From: Lapidilactobacillus gannanensis
GTDB taxonomy: Bacteria; Bacillota; Bacilli; Lactobacillales; Lactobacillaceae
Length of the DNA: 64,000 bases
Direction of reading: 5' to 3'
Assembly (NCBI RefSeq): GCF_003946675.1
Contig: NZ_RHOT01000007.1
Span: 1-64,000, forward strand
Both the position numbers and the translations under genes were made by a program. Shown one piece after another: positions 1-7,665 of the stretch; the stretch's first letter is position 1; the number at the start of each line of letters is the position of its first letter. The notes under the pieces are model-generated. The model was not told the origin of the DNA. It was given only the letters and a program-made list of their open reading frames with translations, and did no database searches.

Positions 1-99
1 GCTATGGCTAATTTAAATAATCACTCGATCTGCTGGCGCAGCTCAAGCAATTATTTGAAATTATCCTACGCCAAAAGTCCGGCACCCCTCACACTCTAT
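1..99 (+). repeat. Family C hairpin repeat, partial copy
   Basis: This is the 3' portion of a family C unit; three full tandem copies lie at 23688-24056. It keeps the GGCTA...AATTATTTGAAATTA arms, the TACGCCAAAAGT segment and the CACCCCTCACACTCT tail. The unit is cut by the window edge. Arm sequences differ from the other copies but still pair with each other. Confidence 0.8.
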
Positions 100-101
100 T
101 C

Positions 102-131
102 TTGACAAGTTGTTTTCTTCTGTGGAATAAT
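102..131 (+). promoter_or_regulatory. Promoter of the P-type ATPase gene
   Basis: TTGACA at 102-107 is followed after 18 bp by AATAAT at 126-131. Transcription would start near 138, leaving a leader of about 115 nt before the ATG at 254. The leader holds a CCTTTCT/AGAAAGG hairpin near 190-210 and a short GAGC/GCTC hairpin followed by six T at about 213-232. I do not recognise a known riboswitch in it. Confidence 0.55.
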
Positions 132-253
132 AAAGATAATTTAATGCATGAAACGGTTGGAGCTTTGCTTTCAAGGGTTACCTTTCTGGGGTGAGAAAGG
201 GACTTTTGAGCAGGGCTCTTTTTTAATGGTCTAATATAATTGAGGAGTGAATT

Positions 254-3043
254 ATGTTTTATAATGAACATCGAGAAGATATTTTAAAGAAGTTACAGAC
301 TTCGCGGCATCAAGGTTTAAGTAGTGCCGAAGCAGAGCAACGTTTAATTGACCAAGGACCCAATGAATTGGCTCAGGAAAAAGCTGATCCCGGTTGGCGG
401 ATTTTTCTGCGGACTTTTAAAGAGCCAATTGTGGTGGTACTTTGGATTGCAGTTGCGTTAGCTTTAGTGAGTGCTGGTTATGATTTCTTCGTCAATCATG
501 ATGCCAATCACGGCAAAGCTTCAATCTATGAAGCAATTGTTATTTTCATTTTGATTATGGTCAACGCTATTTTAGCTTATGTTCAGGAAACAAAGGCGCA
601 AAAGTCGTTGGCAGCATTGAAACAAATGGCCAATCATCATGCTGCGGTTCTGCGTGATGGTGATTGGCAACAGATTCCGGCATCAGAATTAGTCACTGGG
701 GATATTGTCAGTGTAAAAATGGGTGATTTTCTTGATGCGGATTTACGCTGGGTGACAGCAAATGAACTTCAAGTTAATGAGTCGCATTTAACCGGTGAAG
801 TTGAGCCAGTGCAAAAAACACAGTTTGCGTTAACTGGCGATGTTCCTTTAGCCGAACGGACCAACATGGGCTATTCTGGTTCAACGGTTGTTCAGGGTAG
901 TGGCCTTGGAGTGGTTGTGGCAACAGGAATGGCTACTGAATTAGGTCACATTGCGCAGCTTTTAAATGAAACTGAAAATCAGAAAACACCAATTGAAAAA
1001 ACAGTTGCGCAATTAACGAAAAAGTTAATGTATGTTGCTGCTGGTATTGTTGTGTTGGTTTTAGGTTTTGGGATGGGCAAGGAATTAGTCAATACTGGCC
1101 AACTGACTTTTACAGGTATTGCCGAGAACTTGTCAACTGCAATTGCTTTAGCAGTCGCTGCCATTCCTGATGCGTTACCAGTGGTGCTGTCGATTGTTTT
1201 AACTATCGGCGCAACTAGCTTAGCGCGAAATAAAGGGTTGGTGAAATCCTTAAATAGTGTGGAAACATTGGGCGCAACGACATTCATTGCCTCCGATAAA
1301 ACTGGTACTTTAACCAAAAACGAAATGACCGTGACTCATTTTTGGAGTAATGGCGTACAGTTTCAGGTGGATCAAAATGGTTACGAACCGTGCGGTGAAA
1401 TTGAAACTATGGACAATAAAGTCGCTGATCCGGAAATTTATCAGCGGTTCATGTTAGCCGCAGTTTTGAATAATGAAGCCAGTATTAGTCAGGATAGTAC
1501 TGGCCAGTATCGACCTTTTGGCAATCCAACTGACGTTTCTTTGATTGTTTTAGGGCGTAAGGCTGATTACCAGCGCGAGCAATTATTAAACCAAACTGGG
1601 GCTAATAATATTGAAATTGTCCGCGTTTTTCCATTTGATAGTACGCGTAAGATGATGAGTGTGATTATTAAGTGTGGGGCAGATTACAAGATCTTGACTA
1701 AGGGTGCACCTGATGTCATCCTGACAAAAACGGATCAAGTTTGGCAACAGCAGCAGATGGTGCCAGTGGCTGAAGTTAAGGAACAACTGCAACAACAAAT
1801 TAATGCCTATGCGCAACAAGCACTACGGACGTTAGCGGTTTGCGAACGTACGATTACAGCTGACCAAGCTAAAAATGCGCCGCAAGCTGAATTGGAACAA
1901 CAGCTCCAATTACTGGGGATTGCGGGCATTATTGATCCACCACGACCAGAAGTTAGACGTTCTATTGCGACCCTGCATCAAGCAGGAGTCAATGTGGTCA
2001 TGATTACTGGTGATTACGCTGCGACTGCAAGCGCGATTGCACTCAAGCTGGGTATTATTACTGATGCTGACGCAAAAGTAATGACTGGTCCTGAGATTGA
2101 CCAGTTAGATGATGCTGAGTTAGCTGCATTAGTACCTGATATTCGGGTTTATGCCCGGGTATCACCAGAGCATAAACAGCGAATTGTCCGGCTATTGCAA
2201 GATCATCGTGAAATTGTAGCGATGACTGGTGATGGGGTCAATGATGCGCCAGCACTGCGGGCAGCAGATATTGGCATTGCCATGGGCATTAATGGTACGG
2301 AAGTGACTAAAGATTCTGCAGATTTGATTTTGTTAGATGATAAGTTTACGACGATTGAACATTCAGTCGCTGCAGGTCGACGTATCTTTGCGAATATTAA
2401 GAATTTCATTCGGCATGAATTAACCACCAATGTGGCCGAAGTATTGTCATTGTTATTAGGCGTCTTCTTTATGACTGCGTCAATTGGCCGTGTTTCAGAA
2501 TTGACACCAGTTTTATCAGCATTGATGGTTCTGTGGGTCAACATGGTTAGTGATGCCTTGCCGTCATTTGCGTTAGGCTATGATGAGGCAGAACGGGATA
2601 TTATGAAAGAACGCCCGCGTGATACGCAGCAGTCGATTTTTGCGGAAGGCTTGTTGTCACGAGTGTTAGTTCGAGGAATTGTGATGGGAGCGGTTGTGTT
2701 TGTGGCCTTTATTTGGGCCGCCAATGCTGGTTTTGCCCCAGAAAAATGTCAGACAATCGCATTCCTGACTTTAGTATTCGGTCAATTGTGGCATGTTTTT
2801 GACGCTCGCAGTACAACGACACTTTTCCATCGTAATCCGTTCAGTAATGGGCGGTTAGTATTGGCAGTATCGTTTGCTGGTGTGGCTTCATTATTGCTCA
2901 CTGTCATTCCATTTTTCAATGAAGTTTTCGGGACAACCGCATTAACCGCACCACTTTACTTGGCGGTGATTATTGTTCCTGTACTACCAACACTGTTGTT
3001 ATCAGGAGCTAAAGAAATCTGGCCAGCAATTAAATGGTGGTAA
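254..3043 (+). CDS. P-type cation-transporting ATPase (Ca2+/Mn2+-like, P2-type)
   Basis: ATP-driven cation pump of the plasma membrane, 929 aa, the full length for the P2 class. Seen in order: an N-terminal cation-ATPase domain, the actuator motif TGE (HLTGEVEP), the M4 motif PDALP where Ca2+ pumps usually have PEGLP or PEALP, the phosphorylation motif DKTGTLTKNE, KGAPDV in the nucleotide domain, MITGDY, and the hinge TGDGVNDAPAL. About ten membrane segments are evident. The start at 254 has GAGGAG 8 bp upstream. It is a single-gene unit with its own promoter and structured leader. The family assignment is firm. The ion is not: Ca2+ or Mn2+ export is inferred from family resemblance. Confidence 0.93.
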   Translation: MFYNEHREDILKKLQTSRHQGLSSAEAEQRLIDQGPNELAQEKADPGWRIFLRTFKEPIVVVLWIAVALALVSAGYDFFVNHDANHGKASIYEAIVIFILIMVNAILAYVQETKAQKSLAALKQMANHHAAVLRDGDWQQIPASELVTGDIVSVKMGDFLDADLRWVTANELQVNESHLTGEVEPVQKTQFALTGDVPLAERTNMGYSGSTVVQGSGLGVVVATGMATELGHIAQLLNETENQKTPIEKTVAQLTKKLMYVAAGIVVLVLGFGMGKELVNTGQLTFTGIAENLSTAIALAVAAIPDALPVVLSIVLTIGATSLARNKGLVKSLNSVETLGATTFIASDKTGTLTKNEMTVTHFWSNGVQFQVDQNGYEPCGEIETMDNKVADPEIYQRFMLAAVLNNEASISQDSTGQYRPFGNPTDVSLIVLGRKADYQREQLLNQTGANNIEIVRVFPFDSTRKMMSVIIKCGADYKILTKGAPDVILTKTDQVWQQQQMVPVAEVKEQLQQQINAYAQQALRTLAVCERTITADQAKNAPQAELEQQLQLLGIAGIIDPPRPEVRRSIATLHQAGVNVVMITGDYAATASAIALKLGIITDADAKVMTGPEIDQLDDAELAALVPDIRVYARVSPEHKQRIVRLLQDHREIVAMTGDGVNDAPALRAADIGIAMGINGTEVTKDSADLILLDDKFTTIEHSVAAGRRIFANIKNFIRHELTTNVAEVLSLLLGVFFMTASIGRVSELTPVLSALMVLWVNMVSDALPSFALGYDEAERDIMKERPRDTQQSIFAEGLLSRVLVRGIVMGAVVFVAFIWAANAGFAPEKCQTIAFLTLVFGQLWHVFDARSTTTLFHRNPFSNGRLVLAVSFAGVASLLLTVIPFFNEVFGTTALTAPLYLAVIIVPVLPTLLLSGAKEIWPAIKWW

Positions 3044-3070
3044 GTAGCAATTACCATCAACAGTTCACAA

Positions 3071-3247
3071 AAAGCGTCTGGGATATAAGTCTATCTCTAA
3101 AAAAATAATAGGAGCTTTCGTTGCTGCAACGTGTTCTCAAAAGGCAACCGGTTCCGCTTAACGCAAAAATGCCGAGTAATTCTAACGAATTGCTCGGCAT
3201 TTTACGTTAATGCTCAGCGGCTGACCGCCTTTTATCACACTCTTTTT
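3071..3247. repeat. Family B palindromic repeat, copy 1 (convergent junction)
   Basis: It begins with AGCGTCTGGGATATAAG and contains CGTGTTCTCAAAAGGC and CAACCGGTTCCGCTTAACG, then a long hairpin with arms ATGCCGAG and CTCGGCAT around AATTC/GAATT, then GGCTGACCGCC. It lies between the ATPase stop (3043) and the convergent EAL gene stop (3261), so it probably terminates both. The other copies are at 9515, 16596 and 56804. Confidence 0.85.
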
Positions 3248-3260
3248 TATCTAGTCGATA

Positions 3261-3932
3261 TTATTTTTTGGAGCAGGGTGTTCGTTCAACTAACGATGGC
3301 TTTCCATAAAAGTAGCCTTGATGAATATTGATGCCATAGAGTTCAGCTAAAGCTTGGTCGGACTTATCTTCAATCCCTTCAAGAACGACACTTAAATGAT
3401 ATTCCTGTGCTTGTTTAGACCAAAAAGCTAAATAGTCGGGAATTTCAGTACTATGACCTGCTTCACGTAAATTTTGCATCGCTAATTTAATTTCATCCAC
3501 ATAAGGAAGCAAGAGTTCAACATTCTCGAAAGTATTCGAACCTGTACCAACATCATCAATGCCCAAACTGATTTGGTATTGATGTAGAAATAAACTAAAT
3601 TCTTTTACTTCGGCTAAGGTTGGGGCCTCTGTCAGCTCGACCATCAATCCTGCTGGATCAATGCGCTTTTTTAGTTTAATGATTGCCCCCAGCGTAATTG
3701 GATTACGAAATTGTTCAAGATTCAAATTAAAGGCAACAATTTTATTTTTGACGCGTGTTTCCAAAGTGTCAATTAAGTCTTCAACTAATTTTGTTTGTTC
3801 ATTAATGTTAACTTCATTAAAACTTTTCGGGAGGTGCCAGGTATTATCGCTTTTTTGGCGTAGGAGAACCTCATATCCATAAATTGAGTTACCTTTATAA
3901 TCGACCTGTGGCTGGGCAAAAAAACGATACAT
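3261..3932 (-). CDS. EAL-domain protein (c-di-GMP phosphodiesterase-like)
   Basis: Single-domain EAL protein of 223 aa with no membrane segment or sensor domain. Seen: EVL in place of the EAL signature (YGYEVLLRQ), the metal ligands N in FNLNLEQ, E in VELTE and DD in GIDDVGTG, K in DEIKL, E in LEGIED, and QGYFYGKP at the end. Most residues needed for c-di-GMP hydrolysis are present, so it may be active. Standalone cytosolic EAL proteins can also act as protein-binding modules. The start at 3932 is chosen over a GTG at 3941 because AAGGAG lies 8 bp before it. No GGDEF gene is visible in the window. Confidence 0.85.
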   Translation of the reverse strand: MYRFFAQPQVDYKGNSIYGYEVLLRQKSDNTWHLPKSFNEVNINEQTKLVEDLIDTLETRVKNKIVAFNLNLEQFRNPITLGAIIKLKKRIDPAGLMVELTEAPTLAEVKEFSLFLHQYQISLGIDDVGTGSNTFENVELLLPYVDEIKLAMQNLREAGHSTEIPDYLAFWSKQAQEYHLSVVLEGIEDKSDQALAELYGINIHQGYFYGKPSLVERTPCSKK

Positions 3933-3941
3933 CGTCCACAC

Positions 3942-4241
3942 TCCTTACTCAGAATAATGCTGATTTCAATTCAACCAGTGAAATTAAATGTTAGTTTTTT
4001 TCTAAAAATTATTCTCTATACTGAAAAATAATTCTAACATAATTAGAGTAATATGCAATGACTAACCAGTAGTTTTGTATGACTATTCGCAATTAGTTGG
4101 CTATCTGGAAACTATCCATATCATAGTGGACTTTTCCTATCAGGTCAACAAATTAGCTTGATCAATAAAAAGTTTTACAAGTGTCAAACAATAAGCTGCT
4201 GATTATCTTTAATTTGCAGATAAATTGGCTTGCTCATTAAT
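3942..4241. other. Intergenic region between hflX and the EAL gene
   Basis: 300 bp of AT-rich DNA. It would carry the promoter of the minus-strand EAL gene and the 3' untranslated region of hflX. A weak TTATCT...AGATAA hairpin lies at about 4204-4224. I see no gene, and no strong terminator. Confidence 0.4.
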
Positions 4242-5543
4242 TTAGTTTTGGTCACTAACTTGTTGATACTTTTGGTAAGTTTGTAATTGCCGTGGGGAAA
4301 GCTGCACTTCAATTAAAGTACCTGTTTCTGTGTAATCTTGGCTTAAAATTTTAGTATTTGCGGTTAATTGGGCTAAGTCACGCGCTTCGCTGAAAGGAAT
4401 CAGTAATGTAACTGTTTGATAGTTAGCATAGATTTGATCAGTGATCATTTTTGCCAGTAGTTTAATTGAAGCTGAATCTTTAGCAGAATAAGTGAGATCA
4501 TGGCCTTCAATTTCGGGATAGCTGACATTCTCGCAACGGTCAGCTTTATTAAAGGCATAAATCATCGGAATATCCTTGATCCCAATTTCTTTCAGTGTTT
4601 CAGCTGTTGTTTGCATCATTTCGCGATAGTTAGGATCAGAGAAATCAATTACTTGAATTAATAGATCCGCTTGAGCCGCTTCAGCTAAGGTCGAGTTGAA
4701 AGAGGCAATTAAATTGTGTGGTAGATGACTGACGAAACCAACCGTATCACTTAATAGGAAACGTTGATTTTGAGGTAAGACGATTTTGCGAACGCTAGTG
4801 TCCAACGTCGCAAATAACATGTCCTTCTCAAAAACTTGTTTGTCAGTTCCTTGTTCGCCAGCAAAAGTCCGTAGTAATTCATTCATTGTTGTTGACTTAC
4901 CAGCATTAGTATAACCAACCAAAGCAACGCGAGGAATATCACTTTCATTACGGCGTTGCTGCTGTGTATCAGCAACTTGATCTGAGCCAGTTAACTTTTG
5001 CTGTAAATCACTGATTCGCTTACGAATGGTCCGCCGATTTAATTCTGTTTTAGTTTCACCACTACCACGGTTTTTGAAACCGCCACCGCCACGTTGCTGG
5101 TCAAGATTATTAGCGGAGGGATGGATGCGTGGCAAAGCATATTGTAAACGAGCAATTTCGACTTGAATCTTGGCTTGAGCAGTATGGGCGCGGTCGGCAA
5201 AGATTTCTAAAATTAATTCGGTGCGATCAAGTACATGCAAACCGGTTTGCTTTTCAAGATTAGCAATTTGTGATGGTGACAGTTCATCATCAATTACGAT
5301 GGTTGTTGCGTTGAGCTCTTGTGCTAATCCTTTGATTTCTTCCACTTTTCCGGAACCAAAATAAGTTGCGCGATCAACCCGATCTAGATTTTGCCGAACT
5401 TCACCAACAACAGCCAATTCGTCAGCAATTGCTAGCTGTTGCAGTTCAGTCATCGTATAGTCAAAGTCGGCCCGCCCATTATAGTTTAAACCACCTAACA
5501 AGACGCGTTCCTGTGGTGCTTGGACTTCAATAGTATTGGTCAT
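4242..5543 (-). CDS. hflX: GTPase HflX
   Basis: Ribosome-associated GTPase of 433 aa that splits stalled 70S ribosomes in its family. Seen: an N-terminal HflX domain (VLLGGLNYNGRADFDYTM, then ELSPSQIANLEKQTG), a glycine-rich linker (QQRGGGGFKNRGSGETK), G1 GYTNAGKST, G3 DTVGF followed by the HLPHNLI segment typical of HflX, and G4 NKAD. The start has GGAGG 7 bp upstream. The gene is preceded by a roughly 300-nt leader with a short open reading frame and an intrinsic terminator (5650-5851), which suggests expression controlled by attenuation. The repeat region beyond the leader separates it from the ABC genes. Confidence 0.96.
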   Translation of the reverse strand: MTNTIEVQAPQERVLLGGLNYNGRADFDYTMTELQQLAIADELAVVGEVRQNLDRVDRATYFGSGKVEEIKGLAQELNATTIVIDDELSPSQIANLEKQTGLHVLDRTELILEIFADRAHTAQAKIQVEIARLQYALPRIHPSANNLDQQRGGGGFKNRGSGETKTELNRRTIRKRISDLQQKLTGSDQVADTQQQRRNESDIPRVALVGYTNAGKSTTMNELLRTFAGEQGTDKQVFEKDMLFATLDTSVRKIVLPQNQRFLLSDTVGFVSHLPHNLIASFNSTLAEAAQADLLIQVIDFSDPNYREMMQTTAETLKEIGIKDIPMIYAFNKADRCENVSYPEIEGHDLTYSAKDSASIKLLAKMITDQIYANYQTVTLLIPFSEARDLAQLTANTKILSQDYTETGTLIEVQLSPRQLQTYQKYQQVSDQN

Positions 5544-5649
5544 AGAAAAACCTCCTAAAATAGTGTGTGCGGTGTAATGACAACTCCGAACACGTTTAAA
5601 ATTATAAATAGCTAACTCTTAACGAAGGGGTCAATCAGTTTTTGGGCGC

Positions 5650-5678
5650 AAAAAAAGAGTCGACTGGACGCCGACTCT
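5650..5678 (-). terminator. Intrinsic terminator/attenuator in the hflX leader
   Basis: On the minus strand, AGAGTCG and CGACTCT form a 7-bp stem around a 9-nt loop and are followed directly by seven T. It lies 107 bp upstream of the hflX start and 65 bp after the end of the leader peptide, where a regulated terminator would be expected. Confidence 0.8.
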
Positions 5679-5742
5679 TGCTCTCTTAAGTAAATTAAAA
5701 TCTGTTAAGCGTACAAGAACTGTCATCAATCGTTAAGCGTGC

Positions 5743-5787
5743 TTATTTAGTTGTAGATGATAAAGCGGCACTCTTTAAACGAATCAT
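5743..5787 (-). CDS. Putative 14-aa leader peptide of hflX
   Basis: The open frame MIRLKSAALSSTTK starts with ATG at 5787 and ends with TAA. AGAAGGGA precedes it at a spacing of about 9 nt. It sits between a good minus-strand promoter (5822-5851) and an intrinsic terminator (5650-5678), all upstream of hflX. Repeated CGCTTAAC segments downstream of its stop could form alternative pairings. By analogy with ribosome-mediated attenuation of Listeria hflXr, stalling on this peptide could permit read-through. The peptide's existence is inferred from the ribosome site and layout only. Confidence 0.55.
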   Translation of the reverse strand: MIRLKSAALSSTTK

Positions 5788-5821
5788 TGATAACATTCCC
5801 TTCTCGATTGAATACTGGTTC

Positions 5822-5851
5822 ATAGTAACACAAAACTGGCTTTCAGGACAA
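5822..5851 (-). promoter_or_regulatory. Extended -10 promoter of the hflX leader
   Basis: On the minus strand TTGTCC (5851-5846), an 18-bp spacer, and TACTAT (5827-5822) preceded by TGT, that is an extended TGnTACTAT box. A start near 5815 would give a leader transcript of about 270 nt to the hflX ATG. Confidence 0.65.
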
Positions 5852-5879
5852 GTCTTTTACTCCTAACTGGGCGTTAAGT

Positions 5880-6790
5880 TCTCTTCAATTTGAGAAGGCA
5901 GTTGCTGGGCGATTTTATCTAAAGTTGGTTTTGGGCAAAACAGTGGACAACTCCGTTGCGGCCGGCGGGGTGCGGAACGCTGTGGGCATTGATTGAAGCT
6001 TATTGCTCCGCAACAATCTTCAATACAAGCCTTATCCTAAGCGCTAAAGCGCCAAGGATAATTTCACTGCTACTCGCAGGCTCGGGCGCAAATTAAAACC
6101 ATTGGCTGGCACCCCGGCGGCCTCCACTCCGTTTTGAGCTAGTCTGTTCCACTTTAGATTTAATCGATCTCAAGGCAGTACTGACAGAACTAATTGTTGA
6201 TTGCCAGCAACCACCAGATAGAACTAACGGAATTCAGCACCACTATAAGCAAATCAGAGTACACTGAACTACAAAACCTGTGTGACAATCTTTCGAGAGA
6301 GATAAAATTGAAAGATATCACACAGGCTATTTTTGTCTTGCTATTCAACTATTATTGCCGAATGAACTAAGTTGCTTAGTCTCGCTATAACTGCCTTAAC
6401 TACAAGCAACAGTGAAAGTCATCAACTTAATTCCAGACGGAATGGAGGGACCGGGTTGTCAGCCGCGAAATTATTGTTAGTGCTTTAGCACTTACAATAA
6501 GCCTCGAATTTGAGATTTTTCGCAGAAAAAGCTCAAATCGACGGCCGCCACGTTCCACGACAAGCAGCCCGCAATGCAGTCAGAACCAATTCCGTTTTAA
6601 TAACTTTACCAGGGTTTAGTGCTTTTGAACTTTGATTTGTAATTGGCTTCAATCGATGGCCGCACCGTTCCACGACAAGCAGCCCGCAATGGAGTCAGAA
6701 CCAATTCCGTTTTGACAGATTCATCGGCTTTAGTGCTTTCAAACCTAGCTGGCAAGTAATTCAAACCAAAATCGGTCGCTGGTCTGAACT
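5880..6790. repeat. Family A composite hairpin element, locus A1
   Basis: About 0.9 kb without genes between hflX and the ABC pair. It holds a left covarying hairpin at 6032-6061 (arms TTATCCT/AGGATAA and GCGCT/AGCGC) and a right one in inverted orientation at 6471-6500 (TTATTGT/ACAATAA, GTGCT/AGCAC). Between them at 6278-6336 is a terminator-like stem (CCTGTGTGA/TCACACAGG) followed by CTATTTTT. Two copies of the roughly 115-bp tandem unit containing AGTCAGAACCAATTCCGTTT follow at about 6545-6760. Segments recur at the other A loci. Confidence 0.8.
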
Positions 6791-6795
6791 ACATC

Positions 6796-6867
6796 TAACA
6801 AGGCTGTAAGGTTAAAGTGAGTTTTGTTAGATAAAGCCCACTAAAAGCAAAATTTAATTTGCTATAC
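6796..6867 (+). promoter_or_regulatory. Promoter and inverted repeat before the ABC exporter genes
   Basis: An extended -10 (TGC-TATACT, 6862-6867) precedes the gene at 6899. About 30-65 bp upstream an inverted repeat ATCTAACAA...TTGTTAGAT (about 6796-6833) could be a regulator site or a hairpin. No response-regulator gene is adjacent, so the controlling protein is unknown. Confidence 0.45.
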
Positions 6868-6898
6868 TTAATTTTGTTAAGAAAACGGAGGGATTAAA

Positions 6899-7654
6899 TT
6901 GACAGAAAATGTCGTAGCAGTTCAACACTTAGTTAAAACATATGGTAAAGGTAACGAGAAAAAATTTACCGCATTAAAAGATGTTAATTTTACCGTGCAA
7001 AATGGTGAGTTTGTTGGGATCATGGGGGCTTCTGGTTCTGGAAAGACGACCTTATTGAATATTTTATCAACATTAGATAAACCAACTAGTGGTAATGTCC
7101 TGATCAATAATCAAGATATTACCCAATTAAAAAATAATCAGATGGCTGATTTCCGTGGTCGGGAGATTGGGTTTATCTTTCAGGATTTCAATTTACTAGA
7201 AAATTTAACTGCCGCTGAAAATATTGCCTTGCCATTATCTTTACAAAATGTGGCACCGAAAGAAATTCAACCAAAAGTTGCTGCAATTGCTAAACGCTTG
7301 TCGATTGAAAACGTCTTGGATCACTATCCAACTGAATTATCTGGTGGTCAAAAGCAACGAGTAGCTGCAGCGCGTGCGTTAGTTCATCAACCAGCAATTT
7401 TATTTGGTGACGAACCAACTGGGGCCTTGGATTCTAATAGTGCGCGCGAATTATTGGAAACCATGGATTCATTAAATCGTGAAGATCAAGTTTCAATTTT
7501 GTTAGTCACTCATGATCCTTTCTCAGCTAGTTATTGCCAACGGATCCTCTTTATCAAAGATGGTGAAATTGGGCAGGAATTACGTCGTGGTGATCGAAAT
7601 CGGGCTGACTTTTATCAAGAAATTCTTGATAATTTGGGTACATTTGCGGAATAG
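6899..7654 (+). CDS. ABC transporter ATP-binding protein (BceA-like)
   Basis: ATPase subunit of a MacB/BceA-type exporter, 251 aa, cytoplasmic face of the membrane. Seen: Walker A GASGSGKTT, Q-loop FIFQDFNLL, signature LSGGQKQR, Walker B ILFGDEPT, and H-loop THDP. The start is TTG at 6899 with GGAGGG 6 bp upstream; there is no better ATG. The stop is 11 bp before the permease ATG, so the two form one unit. Partners of this type usually confer resistance to peptide antibiotics or detoxify by flux sensing. No histidine kinase or response regulator is nearby, so the substrate is not determined. Confidence 0.92.
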   Translation: MTENVVAVQHLVKTYGKGNEKKFTALKDVNFTVQNGEFVGIMGASGSGKTTLLNILSTLDKPTSGNVLINNQDITQLKNNQMADFRGREIGFIFQDFNLLENLTAAENIALPLSLQNVAPKEIQPKVAAIAKRLSIENVLDHYPTELSGGQKQRVAAARALVHQPAILFGDEPTGALDSNSARELLETMDSLNREDQVSILLVTHDPFSASYCQRILFIKDGEIGQELRRGDRNRADFYQEILDNLGTFAE

Positions 7655-7665
7655 GGGGATTTTTG

